DNA of 64,000 nt from CAVQBJ01 sp963724405 (GTDB taxonomy: Bacteria; Actinomycetota; Thermoleophilia; Solirubrobacterales; Solirubrobacteraceae): positions 354,101 to 418,100 of the forward strand of contig CAVRUQ010000006.1 in the NCBI GenBank assembly GCA_963724405.1, given 5' to 3'. The position numbers and the translations under genes are program-made. The notes beneath the pieces are model-generated. The model ran no database searches, was not told the origin of the DNA, and saw only the letters and a list, made by a program, of their open reading frames with translations. Shown piece after piece: positions 23,955 to 31,634 of this stretch; position 1 is the first letter of the stretch; the number at the start of each line of letters is the position of its first letter.

Positions 23955-24731
23955 CTATTCGAGCAACTCGTCGAGCGTGCGGCCGCTCACCACGGAGCGT
24001 GGGCGCTCGGCGGCGACGTCCGATCCGGGTCGCGCGCAGTCGTCGCGGCGCTTGATGAGCAGCCACTGCGCCTTGGCGCCGGGCCGCGTGCGCTGCAGGG
24101 CGAAGCCGCCGCGCAGCTTCTCGCCGTGGAGGACGAACACGGCGTGCCCCCGGGAGAGCGCCTCCGGCCAGGCGACCCGACCGCCCTGTTCGTAGGTCCC
24201 CTGGTCCCAGACGATCACGCCGCCGCGGTCGAGCGCGCCCTCGAACGTGTTGTGCGCCATGGCGTGATCCTCGACCTCGACCGCGAGGCGCTTGACGGCC
24301 GGGTCGAGCGAAGGGCCCTTCGGCAGCGCCCAGGAGCGCATGACCCCGGCGACCTCGAGGCGCAGGTCGAAGTGGCGGGCGGTCGCCGCGTGCTCCTGGA
24401 CGACGAACACCCCGGCGCTCACGCCGCGGATCGCGAACTGCTCGTGGCCCTCGATCGCGACCCGCTCGGTGTCGACGGCGTCGACCCGCGCGAGGCGCGG
24501 GCCCGTCCACAGGAACCCGATCAGCTCCTGCACGCGTGCCGGGGCGCCCTCGGCGTGAAGCTGAACGGTGCCCTCCTCGCCGTTGCGCACCCAGCCCATG
24601 ACGCCGAGGGCCCGCGCCCGCCGCAGCGTTGCGTCGCGGAACCCGACGCCCTGTACGGATCCGCGCACGGTGGCGCGGATGGCCTCCGTGGCCGCCGGGC
24701 GGACACCGGTGTCTCCGTCTGCGATGGACAT
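23955..24731 (-). CDS. Acylphosphatase fused to a LigD-type 3'-phosphoesterase domain
   Basis: A protein of 258 residues. Residues 18-102 are an acylphosphatase: 'VRGSVQGVGFRDATLRRARA' (catalytic Arg near 32) and 'GVMGWVRNGEEGTVQLHAEG' (catalytic Asn near 50). Residues 107-235 match the phosphoesterase (PE) domain of DNA ligase D. They include 'FVVQEHAATARHFDLRLEVA' (His114, His120, Asp122, Arg124), 'SWALPKGPSLDPAVKRLAVE', 'VEDHAMAHNTFEG' (His156) and 'VIVWDQGTYE'. PE domains trim 3'-phosphate or 3'-ribonucleotide ends during end joining; acylphosphatases cleave carboxyl-phosphates. The Tyr after the VEDH motif is His here, the EGEYGAG loop is missing, and the usual PE N-terminal segment is replaced by the acylphosphatase. 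ATG chosen over an upstream TTG. Confidence 0.85.
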   Translation of the reverse strand: MSIADGDTGVRPAATEAIRATVRGSVQGVGFRDATLRRARALGVMGWVRNGEEGTVQLHAEGAPARVQELIGFLWTGPRLARVDAVDTERVAIEGHEQFAIRGVSAGVFVVQEHAATARHFDLRLEVAGVMRSWALPKGPSLDPAVKRLAVEVEDHAMAHNTFEGALDRGGVIVWDQGTYEQGGRVAWPEALSRGHAVFVLHGEKLRGGFALQRTRPGAKAQWLLIKRRDDCARPGSDVAAERPRSVVSGRTLDELLE

Positions 24732-24816
24732 CGGGGACAAACGCTATCCGCGCCGTCGCCGGCGAGCGGCGGGAGACGAGACGTCATCCAGCCGCCCGCC
24801 GGTCGACCGGCGTCGA

Positions 24817-25992
24817 TCAGTCGACCACGATGCCGAACGGCGCCGCGCCGACGGGCAGCGCGGTCGGCGAGGAGGCCAACTGGGTGAGGCCGGCGCCCGT
24901 GACGGCGAAGGCGCTGATGGCGTCGCTCGTGGTGGCGACGACCAGGAGCGTGTGGCCGTCCGGGCTGAGGCGCGCATCCTGCGCGCCGACGCCGCCTCCG
25001 TCGCTGAACGGCGTGCTGCCGATCAGGGCCAGGGATCCGTCGGGCGAGATCGCGTAGCTCGAGACGCTCCCGGAGGCCGTGTTGACCGTGAACAGGACCC
25101 GCCCGTCGTGGCTGATCTCGACCCAGCACGGCGCCGTCTGGAGATCCGCGAACGGGGACGCGCCGATCGACGTGAGCGTGCCGTCACGCGCGACGTCGAA
25201 CGCCGAGACGGTCCCGGCGCCGGCCCCGCCGTGAGCGTTGGACACGAACAGCTGCTCGGCGTTCACGGGGTTGAACTCGCTTCCGAATGGACCCGGCCCC
25301 TGCGCCGCGAACGGCGACCCGGCGGCCGCTTGGAGCCGGCCGTCGTGTCCGACCGCGAAGCTGTCGATCTCCGAGGTCCCGACCCGCGTGCCGACGAGAT
25401 GCGCGCCGTCGCCGCTGAACAGGACGTCGCCGGGCTGGGAGCCGTCCGGCAGCGTCACCGTCGATCCGGGGATCGCGAACAGATGTCCGAGGAACAGGCG
25501 GAAGCCCGTGTAGTCGCTGCCGCCCGCACCGGCGTTCGCGACGTACACGAGGCTGCGGTGGACGGCGATGCTGACCGGCTGTACGCCGGCCGATCCCACG
25601 ACGCCGCCCGGGACGAGCGCGAGCGCTCCGTCGCGCTCGATGCCCAGGACCGAGACGTCGTTGCTGCCGGCATCGACGGCGAGCAGGTAGCGACCGTCCT
25701 CGCTCGTCTGGAGCGCCCCCTGCGATCCCACGGGCGTGCCGGTTCCGGCTCCGCCGGCGTTGAACGGGGACCCCGGGACCGCGCTGAGGGTTCCGTCGCG
25801 GTGGCGATCGAAGGCGGCGATGGTGTTGACGCCGGCGGTGTTGTCATTGACGTAGACGTGGCCGACGACCGCAGACCCGGGCGGGTAGCCGGGCCCTCGG
25901 AGTCCGTCGGCGGAGGCGGGAGCTGCGATCACGGATGCGACGACCAGGGCAGGCACGATCGTGCCCGCCACCCTGGGAAGGAACCGGCGCAT
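24817..25992 (-). CDS. Secreted beta-propeller (lactonase-like) protein
   Basis: A protein of 391 residues from MRRFLPRVAGTIVPALVVAS. The first 28 residues are a signal peptide ending 'APASA'. The rest is a repeated propeller with about seven blades. Each carries a variant of 'V..F.v..dGtL..v.gSPF': 'GTLSAVPGSPFNAGG', 'GRLQAAAGSPFAAQG', 'GTLTSIGASPFADLQ' and 'GSLALIGSTPFSDGG', interleaved with 'LSPDGHTLLVV'-type strands. This is the 6-phosphogluconolactonase-like propeller family, here exported, so a binding or surface role is as likely as lactonase activity. AAGGAG precedes the ATG. It is convergent with nothing and divergent from the two-component system. Confidence 0.88.
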   Translation of the reverse strand: MRRFLPRVAGTIVPALVVASVIAAPASADGLRGPGYPPGSAVVGHVYVNDNTAGVNTIAAFDRHRDGTLSAVPGSPFNAGGAGTGTPVGSQGALQTSEDGRYLLAVDAGSNDVSVLGIERDGALALVPGGVVGSAGVQPVSIAVHRSLVYVANAGAGGSDYTGFRLFLGHLFAIPGSTVTLPDGSQPGDVLFSGDGAHLVGTRVGTSEIDSFAVGHDGRLQAAAGSPFAAQGPGPFGSEFNPVNAEQLFVSNAHGGAGAGTVSAFDVARDGTLTSIGASPFADLQTAPCWVEISHDGRVLFTVNTASGSVSSYAISPDGSLALIGSTPFSDGGGVGAQDARLSPDGHTLLVVATTSDAISAFAVTGAGLTQLASSPTALPVGAAPFGIVVD

Positions 25993-26226
25993 TGGTTCTC
26001 CTTGTTCGGCTTGACGACGGGGCAGCCGATGGCCGATCCGCGAGAACCTCGACACCTGCGACTCATTCTCGGCGCGATCGGAGAGTCGCCCCGCATTTGA
26101 CCAGAGCGACGGCGCCAAGCGAACCTCGAGCCGGCGCCCGTAAGCAAACGGTAAGGCGCAATGTGTCGCTGCGCTCGCGCTCCGCGGTGTTTCGCGTTCC
26201 GTAAGGACTCTCGTCGCGCCGCGGCC

Positions 26227-26335
26227 TAGCGTGATCACTGTGAGCGACCCCAACCTCGCGTCGGCCGGGGCGCGTCCGAGCGCGCCCGAGAGCGCCGTAA
26301 CGGACGGCGCTCTCGGGGGACGATGCTTGTCGTGA
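26227..26335 (+). promoter_or_regulatory. Candidate leaderless promoter and 31-codon leader ORF before the response regulator
   Basis: TAGCGT at 26227-26232 lies 7 nt before a GTG at 26240. That GTG opens 31 codons (VSDPNLASAGARPSAPESAV and on), ending with TGA at 26333-26335, 13 bp past the regulator's ATG in another frame. The leader runs through the hairpin at 26285-26317. The layout would couple regulator translation to passage of a leader ribosome. All of this is inferred from sequence; the leader peptide resembles nothing known. Confidence 0.4.
26285..26317 (+). promoter_or_regulatory. Perfect 14-bp hairpin masking the response-regulator ribosome site
   Basis: CCCGAGAGCGCCGT at 26285-26298 and ACGGCGCTCTCGGG at 26304-26317 pair perfectly around a 5-nt AACGG loop. 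The 3' arm contains the GGG of the GGGGGA ribosome site, only 5 nt before the ATG at 26323. Such a stable helix should block initiation unless opened, or could act as an attenuator. Confidence 0.65.
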
Positions 26336-27054
26336 CCGCGCTGGCGACAGCCACGCGACGCAGCCCCGCGCGCGCATCCATTCTCGTTGTCGACGACGAG
26401 CCGACGATCGCCGAGGTCGTATCGCGCTATCTGCGCCGGTCGGGCTACGTCGTGCGCGACGTCGCCACCGGAACGGCCGCGATCGCCGCGATCGAGGCGC
26501 ATCGTCCCGACCTCGTGATCCTGGACCTCATGCTGCCGGGCATCGATGGCCTGGAGGTCATGCGCCGCCTCCGTCGCGCCGAGGGCGGCGGCCCGGCGGT
26601 CATGATGCTCACGGCCCGAGGCGAAGAGTCGGATCGCATCGTCGGCCTGCGCCTCGGCGCCGACGATTACGTCGTCAAGCCGTTCTCCCCGGGCGAGCTC
26701 GTCGCGCGCGTGGACGCGATCCTGCGCCGGACGCAGCTCGGCCGCGATTCGGCCGCGGTGATCGAGAGCGGCGAGCTGCGCATCGACCCCGCCGCCCGCA
26801 CCGTGACGCGCTCGGGTGGGGCGATCCTCCTGACCCAGCGCGAGTTCGACCTGCTCGTCTACTTCGCGCAGCGGCCCGGGCAGGTACTGACCCGGGACGA
26901 GTTGATGGACCGTGTGTGGCAGTACGCCTTCTACACCGACACCTCGACCGTCACCGTCCACATGCGACGGCTGCGGGCCAAGATCGAGCCCGACCCGGCG
27001 CGACCGCGGTACCTGGAGACGGTCTGGGGCGTCGGCTACCGGTTCCGGGCATGA
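26323..27054 (+). CDS. OmpR/PhoB-family response regulator
   Basis: A protein of 243 residues. The receiver domain spans about 19-132: acidic pocket 'ILVVDDEPTIAE', phospho-acceptor Asp in 'LVILDLMLPGIDG' (near 69), 'MMLTARGEE' (switch Thr) and 'YVVKPFSPGEL' (Lys near 117). The winged-helix effector spans about 145-242: 'ILLTQREFDLLVYFAQRPGQ', 'LTRDELMDRVWQY', 'TVTVHMRRLRAKIE' and 'ETVWGVGYRF'. It binds DNA when phosphorylated by the adjacent kinase, whose ATG overlaps this gene's stop (ATGA). The N terminus has 18 extra residues. A GTG at 26332 is an alternative start. Target genes are not visible. Confidence 0.95.
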   Translation: MLVVTALATATRRSPARASILVVDDEPTIAEVVSRYLRRSGYVVRDVATGTAAIAAIEAHRPDLVILDLMLPGIDGLEVMRRLRRAEGGGPAVMMLTARGEESDRIVGLRLGADDYVVKPFSPGELVARVDAILRRTQLGRDSAAVIESGELRIDPAARTVTRSGGAILLTQREFDLLVYFAQRPGQVLTRDELMDRVWQYAFYTDTSTVTVHMRRLRAKIEPDPARPRYLETVWGVGYRFRA

Positions 27055-28268
27055 GCGCCGCCGAGCTGCGCCGTGGCCTTGCGCTCTCGCTCGCGCTGAC
27101 CACGCTCGTCGCGCTCCTGACGCTCGTCCTCGACGGTACGCATGCCGCGCTGGTCATGACGGCGGTCGGTGTGCCCGCGGGCGCGCTCACCGTCCTTGCG
27201 ACCAGGGTCGCGCTCGGCCGGCGGCCGGCGGCCCCGAGCCTCGGGCGGCAGCTGTCGTCGGTTGCGCTCATCGCGCTCGGTCAGCTGTTGGTCGTGCTCG
27301 GGCTGTTCGTGGGGCTGATGTTCGTGACCAGCACGCAGGCGCTGCTCACCGCGCTCGTGGCCGTGGACGCGAGCATCCTGGCGGTCTGGGTGGCGCGCGT
27401 TCTGGCCCGTCGGATCCTCGGCGATCTCGACCGGCTCGGCGCCGCGCTCGACGACATCGGCGCGGGCCGGCGCGAGCTGCACATCGGTCAGCTGGCGAGC
27501 CACGAGCTGACCGGTCTCGGACAGGCGGTGAGTGTGATGGCGGCCCGCCTCGGGGCTGAGGAGCGCGCACGCGAGGCGGCGCAGTCGGCGCATCGCGATC
27601 TCCTCGCGGCCGTGTCGCACGACCTGCGCACCCCGATCACCGCGCTGCGGCTCCTCTCGGAGGCGCTGCAGGACGATGTCGTCGAGCCGACCGCCCGCGC
27701 GGAGTACCTGCGGCGCATCGGCGTGCACGTGCGTGCGCTCGGGGGGCTCATCGACGACCTGTTCGAGCTCTCGCGCCTGCAGGCCGGCGAGCTGCGCTGG
27801 ACGATGGAGCAGGTCGCCGTCGACGTCCTCGTGCAGGAGACGGTCGACGCCATGCGTCCGGAGGCGGACCTCCGCTCGGTGCACATGCACACGGAGCTGC
27901 CTTCGCGCGCGCCCGACGCGCGCGGCAACCCCGAGCAGATCCAGCGGGTGCTGTTCAACCTGATCCAGAACGCGATCCGGCACACCCCGAGCGACGGCAG
28001 CATCCGCGTGCGCGCGGTGGCCCTTCCGAGCTCGGTGCACATCGAGGTGGCCGACTCCGGTCGCGGGATTCCCCGGGACGAGCGCGAGCGGGTGTTCCTG
28101 CCCTTCGTGCAGGGGGCCGAGCACGCCGCGCGCAGCGGCGACGGCGCCGGACTCGGCCTGGCCATCTCGCGCGCCATCGTCGAGGCGCACGGGGGTCGGA
28201 TCTGGCTGGCCGACGCCGCGGTCGGGACTCGAGTCCGCTTCAGCCTGCCGCGGGCGCCGGCCGCCTGA
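27051..28268 (+). CDS. Membrane sensor histidine kinase
   Basis: A protein of 405 residues. Four hydrophobic segments lie in the first 125 residues (about 10-30, 31-54, 72-97, 99-122), with hardly any extracytoplasmic loop. It therefore probably senses membrane or intramembrane signals. A HAMP-like linker (120-175) precedes the H-box 'LLAAVSHDLRTPITALRLLS' (His near 189). The ATPase has an N-box 'VLFNLIQNAIRHTPSDGSIR', G1 'VADSGRGIPRDERERVFLPF' and G2 'GDGAGLGLAISRAIVEAHGG'. It is coupled to the response regulator by a 4-bp overlap and forms a two-component pair with it. Confidence 0.95.
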   Translation: MSAAELRRGLALSLALTTLVALLTLVLDGTHAALVMTAVGVPAGALTVLATRVALGRRPAAPSLGRQLSSVALIALGQLLVVLGLFVGLMFVTSTQALLTALVAVDASILAVWVARVLARRILGDLDRLGAALDDIGAGRRELHIGQLASHELTGLGQAVSVMAARLGAEERAREAAQSAHRDLLAAVSHDLRTPITALRLLSEALQDDVVEPTARAEYLRRIGVHVRALGGLIDDLFELSRLQAGELRWTMEQVAVDVLVQETVDAMRPEADLRSVHMHTELPSRAPDARGNPEQIQRVLFNLIQNAIRHTPSDGSIRVRAVALPSSVHIEVADSGRGIPRDERERVFLPFVQGAEHAARSGDGAGLGLAISRAIVEAHGGRIWLADAAVGTRVRFSLPRAPAA

Positions 28269-28290
28269 CCCGTCGAGCCGGCGTGCCCGC

Positions 28291-29061
28291 TCAGCGCTTG
28301 CGCAGGATCACGATGAACTCGCCGACGCCGGCCTGCAGCAACTCGAGCGTGAACGGCAGCTCGAGCGCGGCCAGGAACCCGGCGAAGTCCTTCGGCTCCC
28401 AGACGTGGAAGTGGGGACGCATCCCCGCGGCCTCCATCTCGTCGGCCCGCGTGCCCACGCCGTCACCGCCCCGCCCCTCGATGACCCGAGCGCACTCCTC
28501 GTAGTGCGCTCGGCGCGACACGTGCGGTCCCTCGCGGTGGTCTCGAAGCAGATGCTCCACCGTCGTCCGCGGCCGGGGGGCGTCGAACGTCTCGCGGGGG
28601 TCGGGCAGGGCCAGGTACAGGACCCCGCCCGACCGCAGCACGCGCAGCTGGTGCTGCAGGGCGTCGATCGGATCCTCGACGTGCTCGAGCATGTGGTTGG
28701 CCACGATGAAGTCCAGCGACGCATCCGCAAAGGACGCGAGGCGCGTCCCGTCGTCGATCACGTCGGGCGTGACCAGCGGCCGTCCGTGGCGCAGGTTGAC
28801 GCTGTAGGTGGTGCGCAGCTGCTCCTCGTCGAGATAGTCGACGTAGCGCACGCGCGCGCCGCGCGGCATCCGCAGCGGGATGTCGAGCGCTCCGATCTCG
28901 ATGCCCTCGCCCCGCAGGTAGCGCGCCGCCACGTCGCCGCGCACGGTGTCGCGATCCGACCGACCGCGCCGGGCGACCATGTCGCGCGCCTCCTGGCGGC
29001 TGCGGCGAAGGAGGTAGCGCGGCCAGCGGCGCAGCACAATGGTTCCCCGCGGTTGGCCCAT
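28291..29061 (-). CDS. SAM-dependent methyltransferase-like protein
   Basis: A protein of 256 residues from MGQPRGTIVLRRWPRYLLRR. The N terminus is basic. 'GEGIEIGALDIPLRMPRGAR' (near 47) is the variant SAM-binding strand of the 'EIGAL..PL' methyltransferases. 'RYVDYLDEEQLRTTY' follows, and 'LDFIVANHMLEHVEDPIDAL' (near 117) with 'LRSGGVLYLALPDPRETFDA' are motifs II/III of class I enzymes. The C terminus (HFHVWEPKDFAGFLAALELP) resembles glycan- or surface-associated methyltransferases. Substrate unknown. The same frame is open upstream, but this ATG matches the family. Convergent with the histidine kinase gene. Confidence 0.85.
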   Translation of the reverse strand: MGQPRGTIVLRRWPRYLLRRSRQEARDMVARRGRSDRDTVRGDVAARYLRGEGIEIGALDIPLRMPRGARVRYVDYLDEEQLRTTYSVNLRHGRPLVTPDVIDDGTRLASFADASLDFIVANHMLEHVEDPIDALQHQLRVLRSGGVLYLALPDPRETFDAPRPRTTVEHLLRDHREGPHVSRRAHYEECARVIEGRGGDGVGTRADEMEAAGMRPHFHVWEPKDFAGFLAALELPFTLELLQAGVGEFIVILRKR

Positions 29062-29132
29062 GACGAGGGGAATCTGCCAGATCGGGCGCCGGGAGTACGA
29101 TCGCCGGATCGGCGGCCAGTGAGGAGGCGCGC

Positions 29133-29432
29133 GTGGGCGAACGTCTGACGTTGCTCGTCTGCCACATCGATGACGGCGGTCCACCACCGCACGCGTGCAA
29201 GCGAGCGCAGCGCGCCCTGCGCGCCGCCGGCCACGATTTCGAGAAGGTCATCGCCGGTCGCGGGATCCCGTTCGCGCTCTTCACGACCGGACGGCGTCCA
29301 CGGCTGAAGCAGCTGAGCGGACAGGAGAAGCTGCCGGTGCTCCGTCTCGCCGACGGCTCCACGATCAACGGCAGCGCGAACATCATCGCCTGGGCGCGCG
29401 CTCACCCGTCCGCGGACCCCGCGGCGCCGTGA
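29133..29432 (+). CDS. Thioredoxin-fold protein, GST N-terminal-like
   Basis: A protein of 99 residues with a GTG start after GAGGAGG. 'LTLLVCHIDDGGPPPHACKR' (Cys10 and HAC), 'AQRALRAAGHDFEKVIAGRG' and 'KLPVLRLADGSTINGSANII' follow the glutaredoxin/GST N-terminal pattern, with the cis-Pro in 'LPVLRL'. No CxxC active site is present; a Cys lies near residue 10 and another near 22. It may bind a thiol cofactor. The stop overlaps the GTG of the next gene, so it is probably in an operon with the Gfo/Idh oxidoreductase. Confidence 0.8.
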   Translation: MGERLTLLVCHIDDGGPPPHACKRAQRALRAAGHDFEKVIAGRGIPFALFTTGRRPRLKQLSGQEKLPVLRLADGSTINGSANIIAWARAHPSADPAAP

Positions 29433-30439
29433 CCGCGCCCACGCGCCCGACCCGGTGGGGCATCCTCTCGACGGCCCGCATCAACCGGCCGGTGCTTGCG
29501 GCCGCCCGGGACTCACCCGAGGTCGAGGTGGTGGCGGTCGCCAGCCGCGACGGCCGTCGTGCCGAGGCCTACGCGCGCGAGCACGGGATCGCGCACGCCC
29601 ACGGCTCCTACGAGGCGCTGCTCGAGGACCCCGGCGTCGACGCGGTCTACGTCTCGCTGCCGAACTCGCTGCACGTCGAGTGGGCGACGCGGGCCCTGCA
29701 GGCCGGCAAGCACGTGCTGTGCGAGAAGCCGCTGTCGCGGCGCCCCGGCGACGTCGAGGCGCTGTTCGACGTCGCCGACCGCACGAACCGCCTGTGCATG
29801 GAGGCGTTCATGTGGCGCCACAACCCACAGACGAGGCGGCTGTCGGCGCTCGTCGCCGGCGGCTCGATCGGCGACCCGCGCCTCATCCGCGCCGCCTTCA
29901 GCTTCGGCCTGGTCGATCGCGGGAACGTCCGCATGCGGCCCGAGCTCGATGGCGGGGCGTTGATGGACGTCGGCTGCTACTGCGTCTCGGCCGCGCGGCT
30001 GCTCGCCGGTGAGCCACGGCGGGTCGCGGCGCTGCAGGTCGTCGCCTCGACCGGGGTGGACGTCCGCTTCGCGGGCTCGCTCGCGTTCCCCGGCGACGTG
30101 CTCGCGCAGATCGACGCGGGGTTCGACCTGCCCGGCCGCGGCGAGCTGGAGGTGGTCGGCTCGGAGGGCTCGATCGCCGTCAGCGACCCGTGGCACTGCG
30201 GTGCCCCCGGGCTGACCGTCCGGCGCGGCAAGCACGTCGAGCACGTGGCCATCGACCCTGCCGACTCGTACCGGCTCGAGCTCGAGGACCTGAGCGCCGC
30301 CATACGCGGTGACGACCGGCCGCTGCTCGGACGCGAGGACGCCGTCGGGCAGGCGCGGACGATCGAGGCGCTGTACACGAGCGCCGACTCGGGTCGCACC
30401 GTCGAGCTGGGGGATCCGCGCCGGCCGGGCTGGCCCTGA
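29429..30439 (+). CDS. Gfo/Idh/MocA-family NAD(P)-dependent oxidoreductase
   Basis: A protein of 336 residues with a GTG start overlapping the upstream stop by 4 bp. The Rossmann domain is about 8-130: 'RWGILSTARINRPVLAAARD', 'VEVVAVASRDGRRAEAYARE' and 'VDAVYVSLPNSLHVEWATRA', with 'LCEKPLSRRP' supplying the conserved EKP Lys (near 96). The C-terminal domain holds 'GALMDVGCYCVSAARLLAGE' (the D-x-G-x-Y/H substrate motif). Family members oxidise or reduce sugars, inositols or related polyols. The 'MWRHNPQTRR' segment is of the dehydrogenase subgroup that includes dimeric dihydrodiol- and xylose-type enzymes. Exact substrate unknown. Confidence 0.93.
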   Translation: MTAPTRPTRWGILSTARINRPVLAAARDSPEVEVVAVASRDGRRAEAYAREHGIAHAHGSYEALLEDPGVDAVYVSLPNSLHVEWATRALQAGKHVLCEKPLSRRPGDVEALFDVADRTNRLCMEAFMWRHNPQTRRLSALVAGGSIGDPRLIRAAFSFGLVDRGNVRMRPELDGGALMDVGCYCVSAARLLAGEPRRVAALQVVASTGVDVRFAGSLAFPGDVLAQIDAGFDLPGRGELEVVGSEGSIAVSDPWHCGAPGLTVRRGKHVEHVAIDPADSYRLELEDLSAAIRGDDRPLLGREDAVGQARTIEALYTSADSGRTVELGDPRRPGWP

Positions 30440-30470
30440 ACCGGCCGGCGGGGCGCCGACGGTCCCAACC

Positions 30471-30484
30471 GGCCCGGCCGGGCC
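30471..30484. terminator. Palindrome between convergent genes
   Basis: GGCCCGGCCGGGCC is a perfect 14-bp palindrome, 31 bp past the oxidoreductase stop. It could form a short terminator hairpin, but evidence beyond symmetry is lacking. Confidence 0.35.
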
Positions 30485-30526
30485 TCCCCGCACCGTCCCC
30501 GGATCGACCCCGCCGCGGCGCCGTGA

Positions 30527-31240
30527 CTAGGCCGCCATGGCGGCGATCGCCAGCCGGATCTCCCCGCGGCGCGGGGCGTCGAGGTGCGCGAGCAGGTCCT
30601 CCGCCTGCTCGGGCACGCCGAGCGCGGCGGCCTGCGCGAACAGGCCGACCGCGCGCTCGGTGCCGACGAGCTCGAGCAGTGCGCCGATGCGGTCCTTGTC
30701 CTCGAGCACGAAGGCGACCCGCAGCAGGTCCTCGTCGCCGAGCCGAGCGATGCAGTCGACCAGCGCCGCGCGGTCGAGGTGGGCGACGAATCGGCCCATG
30801 GCCACGTGCTCGCCGTTCGCCGCCATCGCGACGGCGACGTCGCAGATGGTGTCCTGCGGCATCGCCGTGATCACGTCGATCGCGCGACGGGGATCGAGCT
30901 CCGCGGCCAGCTCGGCCAGGAACCCGACCGAGAACGAGCGCGCGATGTCCGCTGCGCGGGACGGCTCCACGAGACCGGTCACGCGCGCGCAGATGAGCGG
31001 CCCGAGCGCACGCTCGCCGACGAGTGCGGCGGTGCGAGCCGGAAGGAGTCGCGCGCCGTTGGCGAGACGCTGGAAGGTCACCCGGTCGCCGTCGAAGAGG
31101 AGATCGGTGAGCTCCTCGCGGTAGCGGCGGAGCTCCCCGGCGGGAACGTCGTGCACGAACGCGAGCGCTTCGGGCGTGTCGAGCCGCAACAGGCGGGCGA
31201 GCTTGGCCGCCTCGGCGCGGCTCTCCAGCGCGCCGGTCAT
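30527..31240 (-). CDS. Helical-repeat protein of unknown function (MgtE-N-like)
   Basis: A protein of 237 residues, almost entirely helical, no membrane segment. Repeating units of about 30 residues such as 'VAHLDRAALVDCIARLGDED', 'LLRVAFVLEDKDRIGALLEL' and 'DLLAHLDAPRRGEIRLAIAA' resemble the superhelical N-terminal domain of MgtE transporters, without the transporter part. The ATG lies inside an ATGA overlap with the upstream small gene, so the pair is translationally coupled. No enzyme motif is present; a protein-binding scaffold is plausible (inference). Confidence 0.75.
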   Translation of the reverse strand: MTGALESRAEAAKLARLLRLDTPEALAFVHDVPAGELRRYREELTDLLFDGDRVTFQRLANGARLLPARTAALVGERALGPLICARVTGLVEPSRAADIARSFSVGFLAELAAELDPRRAIDVITAMPQDTICDVAVAMAANGEHVAMGRFVAHLDRAALVDCIARLGDEDLLRVAFVLEDKDRIGALLELVGTERAVGLFAQAAALGVPEQAEDLLAHLDAPRRGEIRLAIAAMAA

Positions 31241-31437
31241 GGAGCGAGCGCCCGCCGCAGCAGGCCGCGCAGGGCTCGCGGCACGTGCTCGAACGTCTCG
31301 TCGACGGCATCGGCGAGCTCGATCTGCTGGCGGCGCAGCGCGCGCGCCGCATAGGTGTCGAGCTCGGCGCGGCCGTCGGCATCGAGCGCCGCCGGAGCGG
31401 CGGGCAGACGGTGTGAGGTCGACAACTCGTGAGACAT
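31237..31437 (-). CDS. Small helical protein coupled to the helical-repeat gene
   Basis: A protein of 66 residues (MSHELSTSHRLPAAPAALDA...), mostly one long amphipathic helix region ('RAELDTYAARALRRQQIELA', 'DAVDETFEHVPRALRGLLRR'). No known domain. Its last codons overlap the start of the next gene by 4 bp. The tight coupling suggests the two products act together. The frame is open further upstream, but that part is non-conserved in character. Length and start are moderately certain. Confidence 0.6.
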   Translation of the reverse strand: MSHELSTSHRLPAAPAALDADGRAELDTYAARALRRQQIELADAVDETFEHVPRALRGLLRRALAP

Positions 31438-31574
31438 CGGTTCGATATGCGGATCGCCGGCGGCCCGATCACCTTCGGCGACGCGCGGTGAGAACACGCT
31501 AGCCGTGCGGCGGCCGCCCGGACAGCGGGCAAATCCGCCACCTGAGCAGGGGAGAACCACCGAATCGCGCGACC

Positions 31575-31604
31575 CCGCTACGGCCGGCCAGCCGGCCGTA
31601 GCGG
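31575..31604 (-). terminator. Perfect 14-bp inverted repeat after the methyltransferase gene
   Basis: CCGCTACGGCCGGC and GCCGGCCGTAGCGG flank a 2-nt centre. The hairpin lies about 30 bp past the stop of the minus-strand methyltransferase gene and is a probable GC-type terminator without U-tract. Confidence 0.6.
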
Positions 31605-31634
31605 CAATGCAGAGCGGCGCGCTGCGCCGCGCGC

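Noticed and set aside
26240..26335. GTG at 26240 as the true start of the response regulator
   Set aside because: It is in a different frame from the receiver domain and ends in TGA 13 bp inside the regulator gene; treated instead as a possible leader ORF.
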